DNA of 64,000 bases. It comes from Geomonas anaerohicana (lineage in GTDB: Bacteria > Desulfobacterota > Desulfuromonadia > Geobacterales > Geobacteraceae). Every line of letters begins with the position of its first letter. Position 1 is the stretch's first letter. Positions 8,204-15,852 of this stretch are shown piece by piece. The DNA lies in contig NZ_JAEMHL010000007.1 in the NCBI RefSeq assembly GCF_016458305.1, positions 1-64,000 on the forward strand, read 5' to 3'. A program made the translations under genes and the position numbers. Below the pieces are notes generated by a model. The model had not been told where the DNA came from and ran no database searches. It saw nothing but the letters and a program-made list of their open reading frames with translations.

Positions 8204-8902
8204 ATGTTCAAAAGATTGGCTGTGTACATGGCACTGGCAGGAAGTTTGCTCTCGGTTGCGCCGACCTGGGCTTCGTCCACCACGACAACAGTAACACCGG
8301 ACCAGGCACTGGGCATGCTGATGGCGGGGAACAGGGAATTCGTGAAAGGGGAAATTGACCACCTGGAGAAGATGTCGACTCCGGCGCGTAGGACCGAGCT
8401 CGTAGCTGGGCAGCACCCCTACGCGATCATCCTGACCTGCTCCGACTCCCGCGTTCCGCCTGAGATCCTCTTCGACAAGGGACTGGGTGAAATTTTCGTT
8501 GCCCGCGTGGCCGGCAACATTGCGTCGGCCAGTGAATTGCTCGGGAGCATCGAGTACGGCGTCGAGCACCTGGGTGCCTCGCTGATCATGGTCCTTGGTC
8601 ACTCCAAGTGCGGCGCTGTCACCGCCACCTACGATTCCCACGTTGCGGGCACCATGCCGCCGAAGAATATCGACAGCTTGGTCAAAGCCATTGATCCTGC
8701 GGTAACCGAAGTACTGGCCACCAACCCGACCGGGACCAAGGCGGAGGTCGTCGAAGAGTGCATCGTCGAGAACGTCAAGAAGGTCGCCGAGTCCATCGAG
8801 GTCAACTCCCCGATCGTGAAAGAGTACCTGGAACTGGGCAAGGTCAAGCTGGTGAAGGCGAAATACGACCTCGCCACCGGTGTCGTTACCGTTCTCCCGT
8901 AG
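8204..8902 (+). CDS. Periplasmic beta-class carbonic anhydrase
   Basis: A 232-aa protein that interconverts CO2 and bicarbonate. A signal peptide (about residues 1-24, ending near TWASS) predicts export. The zinc ligands and catalytic pair are visible: C79-S-D81-S-R83, then H133-S-K-C136. The ATG at 8204 has AAAGGAGG 5 nt upstream. The length is normal for the exported members of the family. It stands alone, next to the degenerate region, and is followed by a hairpin shared with the facing gene. A role in bicarbonate supply or periplasmic pH is inference. Confidence 0.93.
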   Translation: MFKRLAVYMALAGSLLSVAPTWASSTTTTVTPDQALGMLMAGNREFVKGEIDHLEKMSTPARRTELVAGQHPYAIILTCSDSRVPPEILFDKGLGEIFVARVAGNIASASELLGSIEYGVEHLGASLIMVLGHSKCGAVTATYDSHVAGTMPPKNIDSLVKAIDPAVTEVLATNPTGTKAEVVEECIVENVKKVAESIEVNSPIVKEYLELGKVKLVKAKYDLATGVVTVLP

Positions 8903-8926
8903 TCCGCGTTCTGAGATGAGGCAATA

Positions 8927-8959
8927 AAAAAAGGGGATTGGCCTTCCGGCCAATCCCCT
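8927..8959 (-). terminator. Rho-independent terminator
   Basis: GGGGATTGGCC, a 4-6 nt loop and GGCCAATCCCC form a strong stem, with seven T on the minus strand. It serves the small gene at 8987-9187 and may also stop the carbonic anhydrase transcript. Confidence 0.85.
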
Positions 8960-8986
8960 CTTCACGCTTTCCGCCTTGGTGCGTTT

Positions 8987-9187
8987 TTAGATCCTGTGCT
9001 TCAGCAGGTCTTTGCCTTTTTGCACCAGGTTCGAGTTGGAGTCGATTACGTCGTTGAAGAACCTTTCCACTTCCTGATCGCCTTCGGCGTCTTTAATGTA
9101 CTGGCTGCAGGTTTCGGCCGCCTGCGATGCGTTGTAGATTACGCTGACCAGGTCGAATTCTTTATTTTTAAGCAGATCTTTTGTCAT
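8987..9187 (-). CDS. Small helical protein of unknown function
   Basis: A 66-aa acidic, probably all-helical protein (KEFDLVSVIYNASQAAETCS, then ERFFNDVIDSNSNLVQKGKD). A GGAGG site precedes the ATG and a terminator follows, so it looks like a real single-gene transcript. The family is not recognised. Confidence 0.72.
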   Translation of the reverse strand: MTKDLLKNKEFDLVSVIYNASQAAETCSQYIKDAEGDQEVERFFNDVIDSNSNLVQKGKDLLKHRI

Positions 9188-9320
9188 GGCAAACCTCCAC
9201 TGCGGTTACTCACCTTTATGCATTTCCCATTCTACGGAGTCTTCACCGACCCTCTCGCCAGCCGGTGTTGGTTTCGATGCCGATTCCGGCATCGCATCCG
9301 TTCATGACCTAAGGCTTATC

Positions 9321-9782
9321 TTACTCTTTCTCGTCCTGGCTTTCCAGATCGAAGACACCCAAAGGTAGATCGCTTACCTTCACCTTTGCGGTGATGACCT
9401 TCACCTTTGGGGTGATGACCTTCACCTTTTCGGTGATGACCTTCACCCTTTTGGTGATGACCATTACCTTTTCGGTGATGACCTTCACCTTTTCGGTGAT
9501 GACCTTCACCTTTTCGGTGATGATTTTAACCTTTTTGGTGATGACCTTCAACTTTTCGGTGATGACCTTCACCTTTTCGGTGATGACCTTCACCCTTTTG
9601 GTGATGGCCTTCACCCTTTTGGTGATGGCCTTCACCCTTTTGGTGATGACCTTCACCCTTTTGGTGATGACCTTCACCTTTTTGGTGATGACCTTCACCC
9701 TTTTGGTGATGACCTTCACCTTTTTGGTGATGACCTTCACCTTTTTGGTGATGACCTTCACCTTTTTGGTGATGACCTTCAC
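9321..9782 (-). CDS. Possible heptad-repeat protein (KVITKKV)
   Basis: One of several open frames through the 21-bp array. It reads about 19 copies of K-V-I-T-(K/E)-(K/R)-V and leaves the array into a non-repetitive acidic tail ending LGVFDLESQDEKE. The start is a GTG inside the array with no clear Shine-Dalgarno site. A competing minus frame (TTG at 9831, GEGHHQK repeats, ending 9526) is equally open. Which frame, if any, is translated cannot be decided by eye. Confidence 0.25.
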   Translation of the reverse strand: MKVITKKVKVITKKVKVITKKVKVITKRVKVITKKVKVITKRVKVITKRVKAITKRVKAITKRVKVITEKVKVITEKLKVITKKVKIITEKVKVITEKVKVITEKVMVITKRVKVITEKVKVITPKVKVITAKVKVSDLPLGVFDLESQDEKE

Positions 9783-9790
9783 CCTTTTGG
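9378..9790. repeat. 21-bp tandem repeat array (minisatellite)
   Basis: About 19 head-to-tail copies of a 21-bp unit, consensus TTTTGGTGATGACCTTCACC with one more base, varying mainly in the homopolymer T/C run. Because 21 is a multiple of 3, four of the six frames stay open and encode heptad repeats: KVITKKV and GEGHHQK on the minus strand, MTFTFLV and DDLHLFG on the plus strand. There is no spacer variation, so it is not a CRISPR array. Confidence 0.9.
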
Positions 9791-9882
9791 GCCGGGTCGA
9801 GATTTATGATAAGCACCGCTAGAGAGGTCAATGGGACACTTGAACATTAGGGGGAGAAGGAGTTGAGCGTAGTCTTTAGCAG

Positions 9883-9921
9883 GAAAAAGTCCCCGAGACC
9901 GATGGTTGGGTCCCGGGGAAT
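9883..9921 (-). terminator. Rho-independent terminator
   Basis: On the minus strand CCCCGGGACCC pairs with GGTCTCGGGG around a short loop and is followed by CTTTTT-type sequence. It lies downstream of the gene at 9972-10340. Confidence 0.7.
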
Positions 9922-9971
9922 GATTGCGCCTAAATCAGCTGTCTGGCAACCTGTCTGGTTCTTATGCCTGG

Positions 9972-10340
9972 TCAACTTGCCGCAGGTGCTACCACCGTTT
10001 TCCTCCGAAACTTAGGGACGTAAGCGTTGAATCCAGCTTGTACCAGAGATGGTATGTCCTCCTCCGTCGCTACCGATTGCAGGAACGAAACGATCTTCCT
10101 CAACATCTCGGTGGCAACTTTGCGAGCGCTGTTGCGTTTTAAGATCTCAGCGCGATTACCCGTTTTGCCCCCTTCGTACGCAGCATGGTAAACATCAATG
10201 GCTTGTTGGTAGTTTTCTACGGGGAAAGGGCCATTCTTGTACAGCGCCAAACATGCCAAACTTCGGGCCGTGCGAGAAAGGTAGCTAAGGTATTCTGAGT
10301 CTCTTCCTTTTATCTCGACTGCGATTTTTATGTAGGACAT
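9972..10340 (-). CDS. Hypothetical protein
   Basis: A 122-aa soluble protein. The ATG at 10340 is chosen because AGGAGA lies just upstream; the longer frame to 10376 lacks such a site. It starts SYIKIAVEIKGRDSEYLSYL, is helical and basic towards the C-terminus, and has an Ala-rich end. The family is not recognised. Single gene with its own terminator. Confidence 0.65.
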   Translation of the reverse strand: MSYIKIAVEIKGRDSEYLSYLSRTARSLACLALYKNGPFPVENYQQAIDVYHAAYEGGKTGNRAEILKRNSARKVATEMLRKIVSFLQSVATEEDIPSLVQAGFNAYVPKFRRKTVVAPAAS

Positions 10341-10565
10341 GGGTGGTCTCCTCTCTCGACAGGTTTCAGCCAGCAAATACCGTCCAGTCTAGGACCTTCC
10401 TGCGGGGATGCAACTGTCGGAATTTCCGTCAAAAAAAGCAATTTACCGCTTCATTAACCTAGACGGAGATGGGAGAGGAAATAACAGGTTGATATGTGTC
10501 GTGAAGGGGGCTCATTAATGCGTTAAAAAAAATCACAAATGAGAGGTTTTTGGGGGGGCAGCACC

Positions 10566-10604
10566 CAAAAGGCCGCCAGCCCCAGAGGGGAGGGCGGCCT
10601 TCAC
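10566..10604 (-). terminator. Rho-independent terminator
   Basis: AAGGCCGCC and GGCGGCCTT form a 9-bp stem around a G/C-rich loop, followed on the minus strand by TTTT. It lies directly after the SYLF gene. Confidence 0.8.
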
Positions 10605-10619
10605 AGCAGGTGGGAGTGA

Positions 10620-11285
10620 TTACAGCAGGTCGAGCAGTTTCTTTACTTCCGGAGTGCGCTTGCCGGCCTCGCCGGCGGCGATGGTCCTCGGATCGAGGTT
10701 GCCGTAGTAGGCGCCGTTGGCATCGTCGTCGATCATGAGCGCTGCGCCGTTGAGGGCGATCCCGGCGAAGAGACCGCGGCTACGGGAGTAGGAAAGTATC
10801 TCGCTCTTCAAGGTAATGTCGGTGGCACCTTCGGCGCTGCGGCCGACCGGGCCGGCGGCTACCGAAGCGTCGGCTCCGAGTGTGAACTTGCCCCTGAGCA
10901 CGCCGTCTACGCCTTTTTTCGTCTTAAATACCAGGATCAGGTCGGTCGATTCGGCGCCGATCTGCCAGCCCAGGCTGCCGCCCGCGATCTTCACGAAGAC
11001 CGGATCGCTCCAGTTTCCTTTCTCATCGCGTACGGTCAGGATCCCTGTGCCGTACCTGCCACCCACGACGAAGCCAACCTTCAGCACTTCGGGGATGATC
11101 ATGATGCCTTGGGCGTTCTTCAATAGCATCGGGGGAATGCCTTCCTCGGGGATCGACTTGATCGCCTTGACGACCTCGATGCAGTCCTCGATCTTCCTCG
11201 ATTCCTTTCCGGCATAGGCCGGGGTCACTGAAATGACCATCATCACAGCCGCCACGGCGGCTAGCAAAAGTTTCATTGCTTTCAT
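10620..11285 (-). CDS. Exported SYLF-domain (Ysc84-like) lipid-binding protein
   Basis: A 221-aa protein with a signal peptide (residues 1-25, cut near AYAG). The mature part is a SYLF/DUF500 domain, seen as GIMIIPEVLKVGFVVGGRYG, SLGWQIGAESTDLILVF and the repeated small/Gly pattern near SRSRGLFAGIALNGA. The family is linked with phosphoinositide or anionic lipid binding in eukaryotes; the bacterial exported members are of unknown role. The ATG at 11285 has AAAGGAGG 8 nt upstream. A cGAMP-type riboswitch and terminator lie in its leader (11452-11556), so expression is probably switched on by that dinucleotide. Confidence 0.88.
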   Translation of the reverse strand: MKAMKLLLAAVAAVMMVISVTPAYAGKESRKIEDCIEVVKAIKSIPEEGIPPMLLKNAQGIMIIPEVLKVGFVVGGRYGTGILTVRDEKGNWSDPVFVKIAGGSLGWQIGAESTDLILVFKTKKGVDGVLRGKFTLGADASVAAGPVGRSAEGATDITLKSEILSYSRSRGLFAGIALNGAALMIDDDANGAYYGNLDPRTIAAGEAGKRTPEVKKLLDLL

Positions 11286-11329
11286 ATCCTTTATCCTCCT
11301 TTCAGTTGATGCAGTTTTGGATAACCAGA

Positions 11330-11376
11330 GCAAATCCCCTCGGTCTCCCCTTCGCAAAGAGGAGGACACGAGTTCT
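11330..11376. repeat. Dispersed C/G-rich palindromic repeat (degenerate)
   Basis: AAATCCCCTCGGTCTCCCCT, then TCGCAAAGAGGAGGAC. It resembles the repeats at 23364-23409, 55358-55447 and 62958-63055. Confidence 0.5.
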
Positions 11377-11451
11377 CGTGCAACGCCCAGTCGGGGAACT
11401 ATACCGCTCGAATCCTTCTATATAATATTCCATATCTTTGGCGGAGGAATC

Positions 11452-11556
11452 AAAAAAGCCGGGGCCGAGTATCTGGTGTCTTCGGCAACCCGGCTGTCTC
11501 GGTGAGACCCTGTAGGCTTTCCGCCCCATCCTCGCGGATGGTTGAGTATTGTCGTT
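11452..11556 (-). promoter_or_regulatory. GEMM-I riboswitch, cGAMP type, upstream of the SYLF gene
   Basis: The minus strand reads ACGACAATACTCAACC, CATCCGCGAGGATG, GGGCGGAAAGCC, GGGTCTCACCGAGACAGCC and GGGTTGCCGAAG. This is the GEMM-I fold. At the position equivalent to G20 of the Vc2 c-di-GMP aptamer there is A, the change known to give Geobacter aptamers 3',3'-cGAMP preference. The 3' aptamer strand AGCCGGG can also pair with CCCGGCT before a run of T (11452-11457). Ligand binding would block this terminator: an ON switch for the gene at 10620-11285. Confidence 0.9.
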
Positions 11557-11565
11557 ATGTTGTTG

Positions 11566-11967
11566 TCACCCGTTTCGGGACTTGGTGTTCAGATACCTGC
11601 CGAACTCGGCATCGGTTTCGCGTATGTGGTGCGTGACCCAGTTGCAGAGAAACCAGAGGAGTTCGACGGACGCCTTGGTATCAAGCGCCTGTTTTTTCTT
11701 CAGTTGTGCGATCTTGGCCCGGAATTGCCGGTGTTCGTCCTTGTGAGTGCCAAGCTTAGGGTAGGAGGAGTTCTCCATCCACCGCTCTTCACAGCCGAAG
11801 TGCTGCATGGAATAGTCGATGAGAATCTCCAGCACCGAAGGGTCCAACTGGTGTCCCTCCCGGAAGTGGTCATACGTCTGGTTGAGATACTGCACCAGGC
11901 TTTGGTGGTGTTGATCGATCTCTTGTATGCCGATCACATAACAGTCCTTCCATTCAATTATAGGCAT
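11566..11967 (-). CDS. Bacteriohemerythrin
   Basis: A 133-aa single-domain hemerythrin that binds O2 at a non-haem di-iron centre. The ligand set is visible: H20 (IDQHH), H56 and E60 (HFGCEE), H75 and H79 (HKDEH), H113 or H114, and D119. Start ATG with a GGAGATGG-type site. It lies between the DUF4382 lipoprotein gene and the riboswitch for the SYLF gene. In anaerobes such proteins are proposed to store, scavenge or sense oxygen. Confidence 0.92.
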   Translation of the reverse strand: MPIIEWKDCYVIGIQEIDQHHQSLVQYLNQTYDHFREGHQLDPSVLEILIDYSMQHFGCEERWMENSSYPKLGTHKDEHRQFRAKIAQLKKKQALDTKASVELLWFLCNWVTHHIRETDAEFGRYLNTKSRNG

Positions 11968-12049
11968 ACACTTCCATCTCCCTCTTCTTTAAATGCACCC
12001 GGCTCTCCCCCGGGGCGGGGAGGGCCGGGTTATGACATGACGGCCGCGG

Positions 12050-12991
12050 CTATTGCGGGACGAGGACGATCTGCCCGAGATCTCTGGCCTGCCCTTGGAC
12101 TACCGGCACTATCGCCGATGAGTAGAGTGTGAAGCCGTTGGAACTTATGAAGGTCTTATAGCCCCAACTCGGGTCGTTGGGATCGCTAGCCGGTACGAAG
12201 GCGGAGAAGGGCGCTTGCCACTTGCCGCTGGTATAGGCGGCGAAGATCTGGCCGGAGGCGATGGGCGCGGCGTCGTTGATGGTCCCGCGCCGCTTGATGG
12301 AAACGGTCGCGCTGCTCCAATTCTGGAGCGTATTGCTGACGTTGCCGATGATGGAGCCGAACTGGTTCAGGACGTTGGCCATCTGGATCATCCTGATGCC
12401 GGTCGGCTTGAAGTTGTACTCGCCGCTGTTGCCGCGCTTCACCACCGCGGTATTCGGGTCGAAGTCGATCATGACCGCGTTGATCACGCCAGGTTTCACC
12501 TCGATGGGGCCGAGGATCTTGAGGCCGGAGGTCTGGCCGCTTGGAGTGGTCAGGGGGATCTTGTTGTTCGGGTCGCTCTTCAGGGTAAGGTAGTTGACCG
12601 GGGCCTGGTTACCGTTCGGGTTTGGGTACAGAACCAAGCGGATCTGGCGGTAGGTTCCGGCCGGCAGCACGATCTCACCCAGGGCCTGCTGGACGAACTG
12701 CAGGGTCATAATGTCAATGACCTTTTCCTGCGGGTTGAACCGGGCCAGGACGGGCAGGGCCGGGTCGTTGTCAGCGGCGTTTTCGTGGCCGGCCGGCACC
12801 ACACGGATCTCCTTGATGGAGATGACCAGGTTCTGGTAGGCGTCGCTTGGCTTGTCGGTGATGGCGAGCTTGAAGGTTCCGGTGCTGGCGCCGCCGCCAC
12901 CGCCACCGCAGCCTCCGAGGTAGACCATCGTGGCGATGATGGCGCAAATGGCGATAATGACGGATCTAAAGGCAACAGACGTGTTTCGCAC
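12050..12991 (-). CDS. DUF4382-like lipoprotein
   Basis: A 313-aa exported protein. A lipobox (LGGC, Cys at about residue 28) is followed by a poly-Gly linker, so it is a membrane-anchored lipoprotein. The first part (TFKLAITDKPSDAYQNLVIS, IKEIRVVP) matches the DUF4382 pattern; the C-terminal 100 residues look like a second beta-sandwich. Start is GTG with GGGAGG 8 nt upstream. It follows the small His-rich exported protein behind a cGAMP-type riboswitch (13389-13500), which suggests that it belongs to the cGAMP regulon and acts at the cell surface. Function unknown. Confidence 0.85.
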   Translation of the reverse strand: MRNTSVAFRSVIIAICAIIATMVYLGGCGGGGGGASTGTFKLAITDKPSDAYQNLVISIKEIRVVPAGHENAADNDPALPVLARFNPQEKVIDIMTLQFVQQALGEIVLPAGTYRQIRLVLYPNPNGNQAPVNYLTLKSDPNNKIPLTTPSGQTSGLKILGPIEVKPGVINAVMIDFDPNTAVVKRGNSGEYNFKPTGIRMIQMANVLNQFGSIIGNVSNTLQNWSSATVSIKRRGTINDAAPIASGQIFAAYTSGKWQAPFSAFVPASDPNDPSWGYKTFISSNGFTLYSSAIVPVVQGQARDLGQIVLVPQ

Positions 12992-13024
12992 AATGCTAAC
13001 CTCCCTTTACCCTTTGAACAGCTA

Positions 13025-13309
13025 TTAGTCCTTGTGGTGTTTTTTGTGCCCTTTCTTTTTGCCGTTGTCGTGATGCTCCTTTTCGTGGTGCTCCTTTTCC
13101 TTCTTCAGGTAGACCCTCTGGTGGTTTTCCACGTAATAGGGGCGGCCGGAGTCGTAATAGATGTGCACTCCCGGAGGAGCGGGCAGGTAGCCGTTCAGGT
13201 TGATGTTGACGCCGACGGATCCCGCCTGCGCCGTCGGGGCGGTTGCAGCAGTGAGGATGCATACAGCTGCTCCGGCAGCCAAGGTGTTCAGTAACGATCT
13301 CATGCTCAT
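13025..13309 (-). CDS. Small exported protein with a His/Lys-rich tail
   Basis: A 94-aa protein with a clear signal peptide (1-29, AQAG). A short beta-rich segment (INLNGYLPAPPGVHIYYDSG) resembles small periplasmic proteins of the PXPV type. The last 30 residues are almost only H, K, E, D and G (HHEKEHHDNGKKKGHKKHH), a likely metal- or polyanion-binding tail. The ATG at 13309 has AGGAGG 8 nt upstream. First gene behind the riboswitch at 13389-13500. Confidence 0.82.
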   Translation of the reverse strand: MSMRSLLNTLAAGAAVCILTAATAPTAQAGSVGVNINLNGYLPAPPGVHIYYDSGRPYYVENHQRVYLKKEKEHHEKEHHDNGKKKGHKKHHKD

Positions 13310-13388
13310 AGGTGATTCCTCCTGGTGTACCAGCCTTCGTGTCGACACAACCGGTTGCGACACAAGCGGTGGCTGGATTCTGGGCAAT

Positions 13389-13500
13389 AAAAAAGCCGGG
13401 GCCGAATATCTCTGTGATATTTCGGCGACCCGGCTGTCTCGGTGAGACCCTGTAGGCTTTCCGTCCCATCCTCGCGGATGGTTTAGTATTATCGTGTATC
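13389..13500 (-). promoter_or_regulatory. GEMM-I riboswitch, cGAMP type, upstream of the His-rich and DUF4382 genes
   Basis: The minus strand reads CACGATAATACTAAACC, CATCCGCGAGGATG, GGACGGAAAGCC, GGGTCTCACCGAGACAGCC, GGGTCGCCGAAATATC. This is nearly the same as the known Geobacter cGAMP aptamer, with A at the specificity position (G20 in Vc2). GCCGGG of the aptamer can alternatively pair with CCCGGC in front of TTTTTT (13389-13394), giving a terminator. Ligand-dependent antitermination (ON) is expected. Confidence 0.92.
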
Positions 13501-13524
13501 GTATGGGGTGGAAAATTTGGTGGA

Positions 13525-13553
13525 ACGATAGCTCAAGGCAGGAACCCTGTCAA
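13525..13553 (-). promoter_or_regulatory. Sigma-70-type promoter for the riboswitch transcript
   Basis: The minus strand has TTGACA, a 17-nt spacer and TATCGT. The predicted start is about 20 nt before the aptamer. Confidence 0.7.
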
Positions 13554-13714
13554 GGAAGCTTTTTAAACCTGAGACCATTTCCGATTCGTTGCCAATACGT
13601 ACCAATAGCAAAAACACTAAAGTTTCCCGTGCAGTTGCCGAAATAGTGAAACATGGACGCGGTGGCTGCGCCATCTATGTTTTAATGCATTTTTGAGCAG
13701 TATCGGGAGAGGGC

Positions 13715-14083
13715 ATGGTTAGAAGCATCCTGGAAATCGGTAATGCCAAATACAAAATCGACAAAATTGCACTAGGCCGCTTCAAAGAAGAGGTGCGTCA
13801 AAACTGGGGCAAGGAGAGTGCCGAGGCGGCACCGGAAACCGGTCGCGACCTCACGCTGGACGAATCGCTGGATGCGGTATTCCTGGAAGTGATGCAGTTG
13901 TACAACGAATACGCCAAAAGCGAGAGCATCGATGTCCTGCTGCGATTGAAGGATAAGTTGGAACAGGTTTCCCTGCGCTACAAGAGCCTCGCGCTGGCCG
14001 AAGAGGTGCTCAACATCAACAGTTGCCTTCCCTACGAAAGGCGTATCCCCAAGGACTCCGACATCAGCCCCACCAAGCATTGA
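13715..14083 (+). CDS. Hypothetical protein
   Basis: A 122-aa soluble, mostly helical protein of unknown family (SLDAVFLEVMQLYNEYAKSE, VLLRLKDKLEQVSLRYKSLA). A GGGAGAGGG site precedes the ATG. It converges on the PilZ gene. No motif indicates a function. Confidence 0.7.
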   Translation: MVRSILEIGNAKYKIDKIALGRFKEEVRQNWGKESAEAAPETGRDLTLDESLDAVFLEVMQLYNEYAKSESIDVLLRLKDKLEQVSLRYKSLALAEEVLNINSCLPYERRIPKDSDISPTKH

Positions 14084-14105
14084 GCGGGACGAGGTGCGCG
14101 GGCGG

Positions 14106-14519
14106 TCAGAAGATGGCCAGCGCAGGTTCCCGGATGCCGTTTCTTTCTTCCTCGGTAATGGAACGCTCCTCCCTGAGGCTCTCCCACTCCTGCATGAGCT
14201 TGTCCGGTTCCGATGTCTGCTTCTTCAGCAATTCCAGTAGCCTCAGTTCTGAGTCCCCCGTAAATCCGATAAACTTCACCCCGACCATCGAGAAGAAACA
14301 GTGCACGACGCTCACCGTGATGGTCAAAGGTTCCTTCCCCGGCTCGAGGGGGATGGTGAGCCTGCAGGTCTCGTGGAGTGGCACCATCAGGCATTCGTTG
14401 GCGCTGATGAGGGCGCCGCGAAGACTGACGTTTTCCAAGCGGCAACGATATTTGATGTCATGATGATCCAATTCCCCTGGGGCACTGTATGTGACCCGGT
14501 GAAAGCGCCGCTGTTCCAT
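14106..14519 (-). CDS. PilZ-domain protein
   Basis: A 137-aa stand-alone PilZ domain, the classic c-di-GMP effector. Both binding motifs are present: RRxxR-type QRRFHR near residues 3-8 and NVSLRG (N30, S32, G35). The ATG at 14519 is chosen over 14540 because GAGGAGG lies 8 nt before it. The C-terminal third is helical. It is a c-di-GMP receptor near two cGAMP riboswitches, but shares no transcript with them. Confidence 0.87.
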   Translation of the reverse strand: MEQRRFHRVTYSAPGELDHHDIKYRCRLENVSLRGALISANECLMVPLHETCRLTIPLEPGKEPLTITVSVVHCFFSMVGVKFIGFTGDSELRLLELLKKQTSEPDKLMQEWESLREERSITEEERNGIREPALAIF

Positions 14520-14714
14520 CTTCGTATCCTCCTCGCACACATCCGTTTTGATCGGCAGGGTTCTTATCGTCTGGGATGGATACTAACTGTAGCTGTTTTT
14601 GTCAACAACCCTTGTGGTGCAGGTATTTTTGGGGGAGGGAAACAGCGTGGGGGGCATAAGGCCGGCAGAGGATGTCCCGTGTGGGGCGGAGGGGCTCTCA
14701 TGGTAGCTTTTCGA

Positions 14715-14743
14715 TTGACTTCGCGGGGCAACTATTGTATTAA
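14715..14743 (+). promoter_or_regulatory. Sigma-70-type promoter for prs
   Basis: TTGACT, a 17-nt spacer and TATTAA, about 100 nt before the prs start. The rest of the PilZ-prs gap (14520-14844) shows nothing else clear. Confidence 0.65.
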
Positions 14744-14844
14744 GTAGCGTTTCCTGGGTTTTGGATGCAGGCTGCCCCGCCGTCGCGACCGGTGCACGCG
14801 CAGCCAATATATAAAAGAAAAAAACAAAGAGGGCCGGTGCATTG

Positions 14845-15795
14845 ATGGAAAACAAGATCAGGGTGTTCAGCGGTAACTCCAATCCGGTTCTGGCAGAGAA
14901 GATCTGTGACTGCCTCAGGGTTCCCTTGGGCAAGGCCAAGGTGAGGACCTTCTCCGACGGCGAGATCATGGTCGAAATCGGCGAGAACGTGCGCGGTCGT
15001 GACATCTACGTGGTTCAGTCCACCTGCTGCCCGACCAACAACAATCTGATGGAACTGCTCATCATGATCGATGCCCTGAAGAGGGCGTCCGCAGCGACCA
15101 TCACCACCGTGATCCCCTACTACGGCTACGCACGCCAGGACCGCAAGGCTGCTCCCAGGACCCCGATCACCTCCAAGCTGGTGGCCGACCTGATCACCGC
15201 CGCCGGCGCCGACCGCGTAGTTACCATCGACCTGCACGCAGGCCAGATCCAGGGTTTCTTCAACATCCCGGTCGACAACCTCTACGCTGCGCCGGTGCTC
15301 CTGGCCCACCTGAAGAGCCGCTTCGCCGACGACCTCGACAACCTGGTCATGGTTTCCCCGGACGCAGGCGGCACCGAGCGCGCCCGTGCCTTCGCCAAGA
15401 GGCTCGGCTGCACCCTGGCCGTCATCGACAAGCGCCGCACCGGGCCCAACGTGGCGGAGGTCATGCACCTGATCGGTGACGTGAAGGGCAAGAACGCCAT
15501 CATCCTGGACGACATGATCGACACCGCCGGCACCCTGACCCATGCTGCCCAGGCTCTGAAAGATCACGGCGCAGCCAACGTCTATGCCTGTGCCACCCAC
15601 GGCGTCCTTTCCGGCCCGGCCATCGAGAGGATCAACAACTCGGTCATCGAGAAGGTGGTCATCACCGATACCATTCCGCTGGGCGAGAAGGCAGAACAGA
15701 CCGACAAGCTCAGGGTGCTTTCCGTAGCAGACCTTCTGGCCGAGGCGATCCGCCGCATCCACGAGGACGAATCCGTCAGCTCCCTTTTCGTGTAG
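14845..15795 (+). CDS. prs: Ribose-phosphate pyrophosphokinase (PRPP synthase)
   Basis: A 316-aa cytoplasmic enzyme that makes PRPP from ribose 5-phosphate and ATP, feeding purine, pyrimidine, His and Trp synthesis. Family signatures are visible: [20 protein letters not shown], the metal-binding [14 protein letters not shown] and the PRPP loop [14 protein letters not shown]. Full length. A TTG lies directly before the ATG; the ATG is taken. It heads prs-rplY-pth. Confidence 0.97.
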   Translation: MENKIRVFSGNSNPVLAEKICDCLRVPLGKAKVRTFSDGEIMVEIGENVRGRDIYVVQSTCCPTNNNLMELLIMIDALKRASAATITTVIPYYGYARQDRKAAPRTPITSKLVADLITAAGADRVVTIDLHAGQIQGFFNIPVDNLYAAPVLLAHLKSRFADDLDNLVMVSPDAGGTERARAFAKRLGCTLAVIDKRRTGPNVAEVMHLIGDVKGKNAIILDDMIDTAGTLTHAAQALKDHGAANVYACATHGVLSGPAIERINNSVIEKVVITDTIPLGEKAEQTDKLRVLSVADLLAEAIRRIHEDESVSSLFV

Positions 15796-15852
15796 TACTT
15801 AAATAAAACTGTCATTGGAAGATCAAATACCAAGATTGACATCGGAGGATGT

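Noticed and set aside
9378-9790. CRISPR array
   Set aside because: The units are contiguous and without unique spacers, and there are no cas genes.
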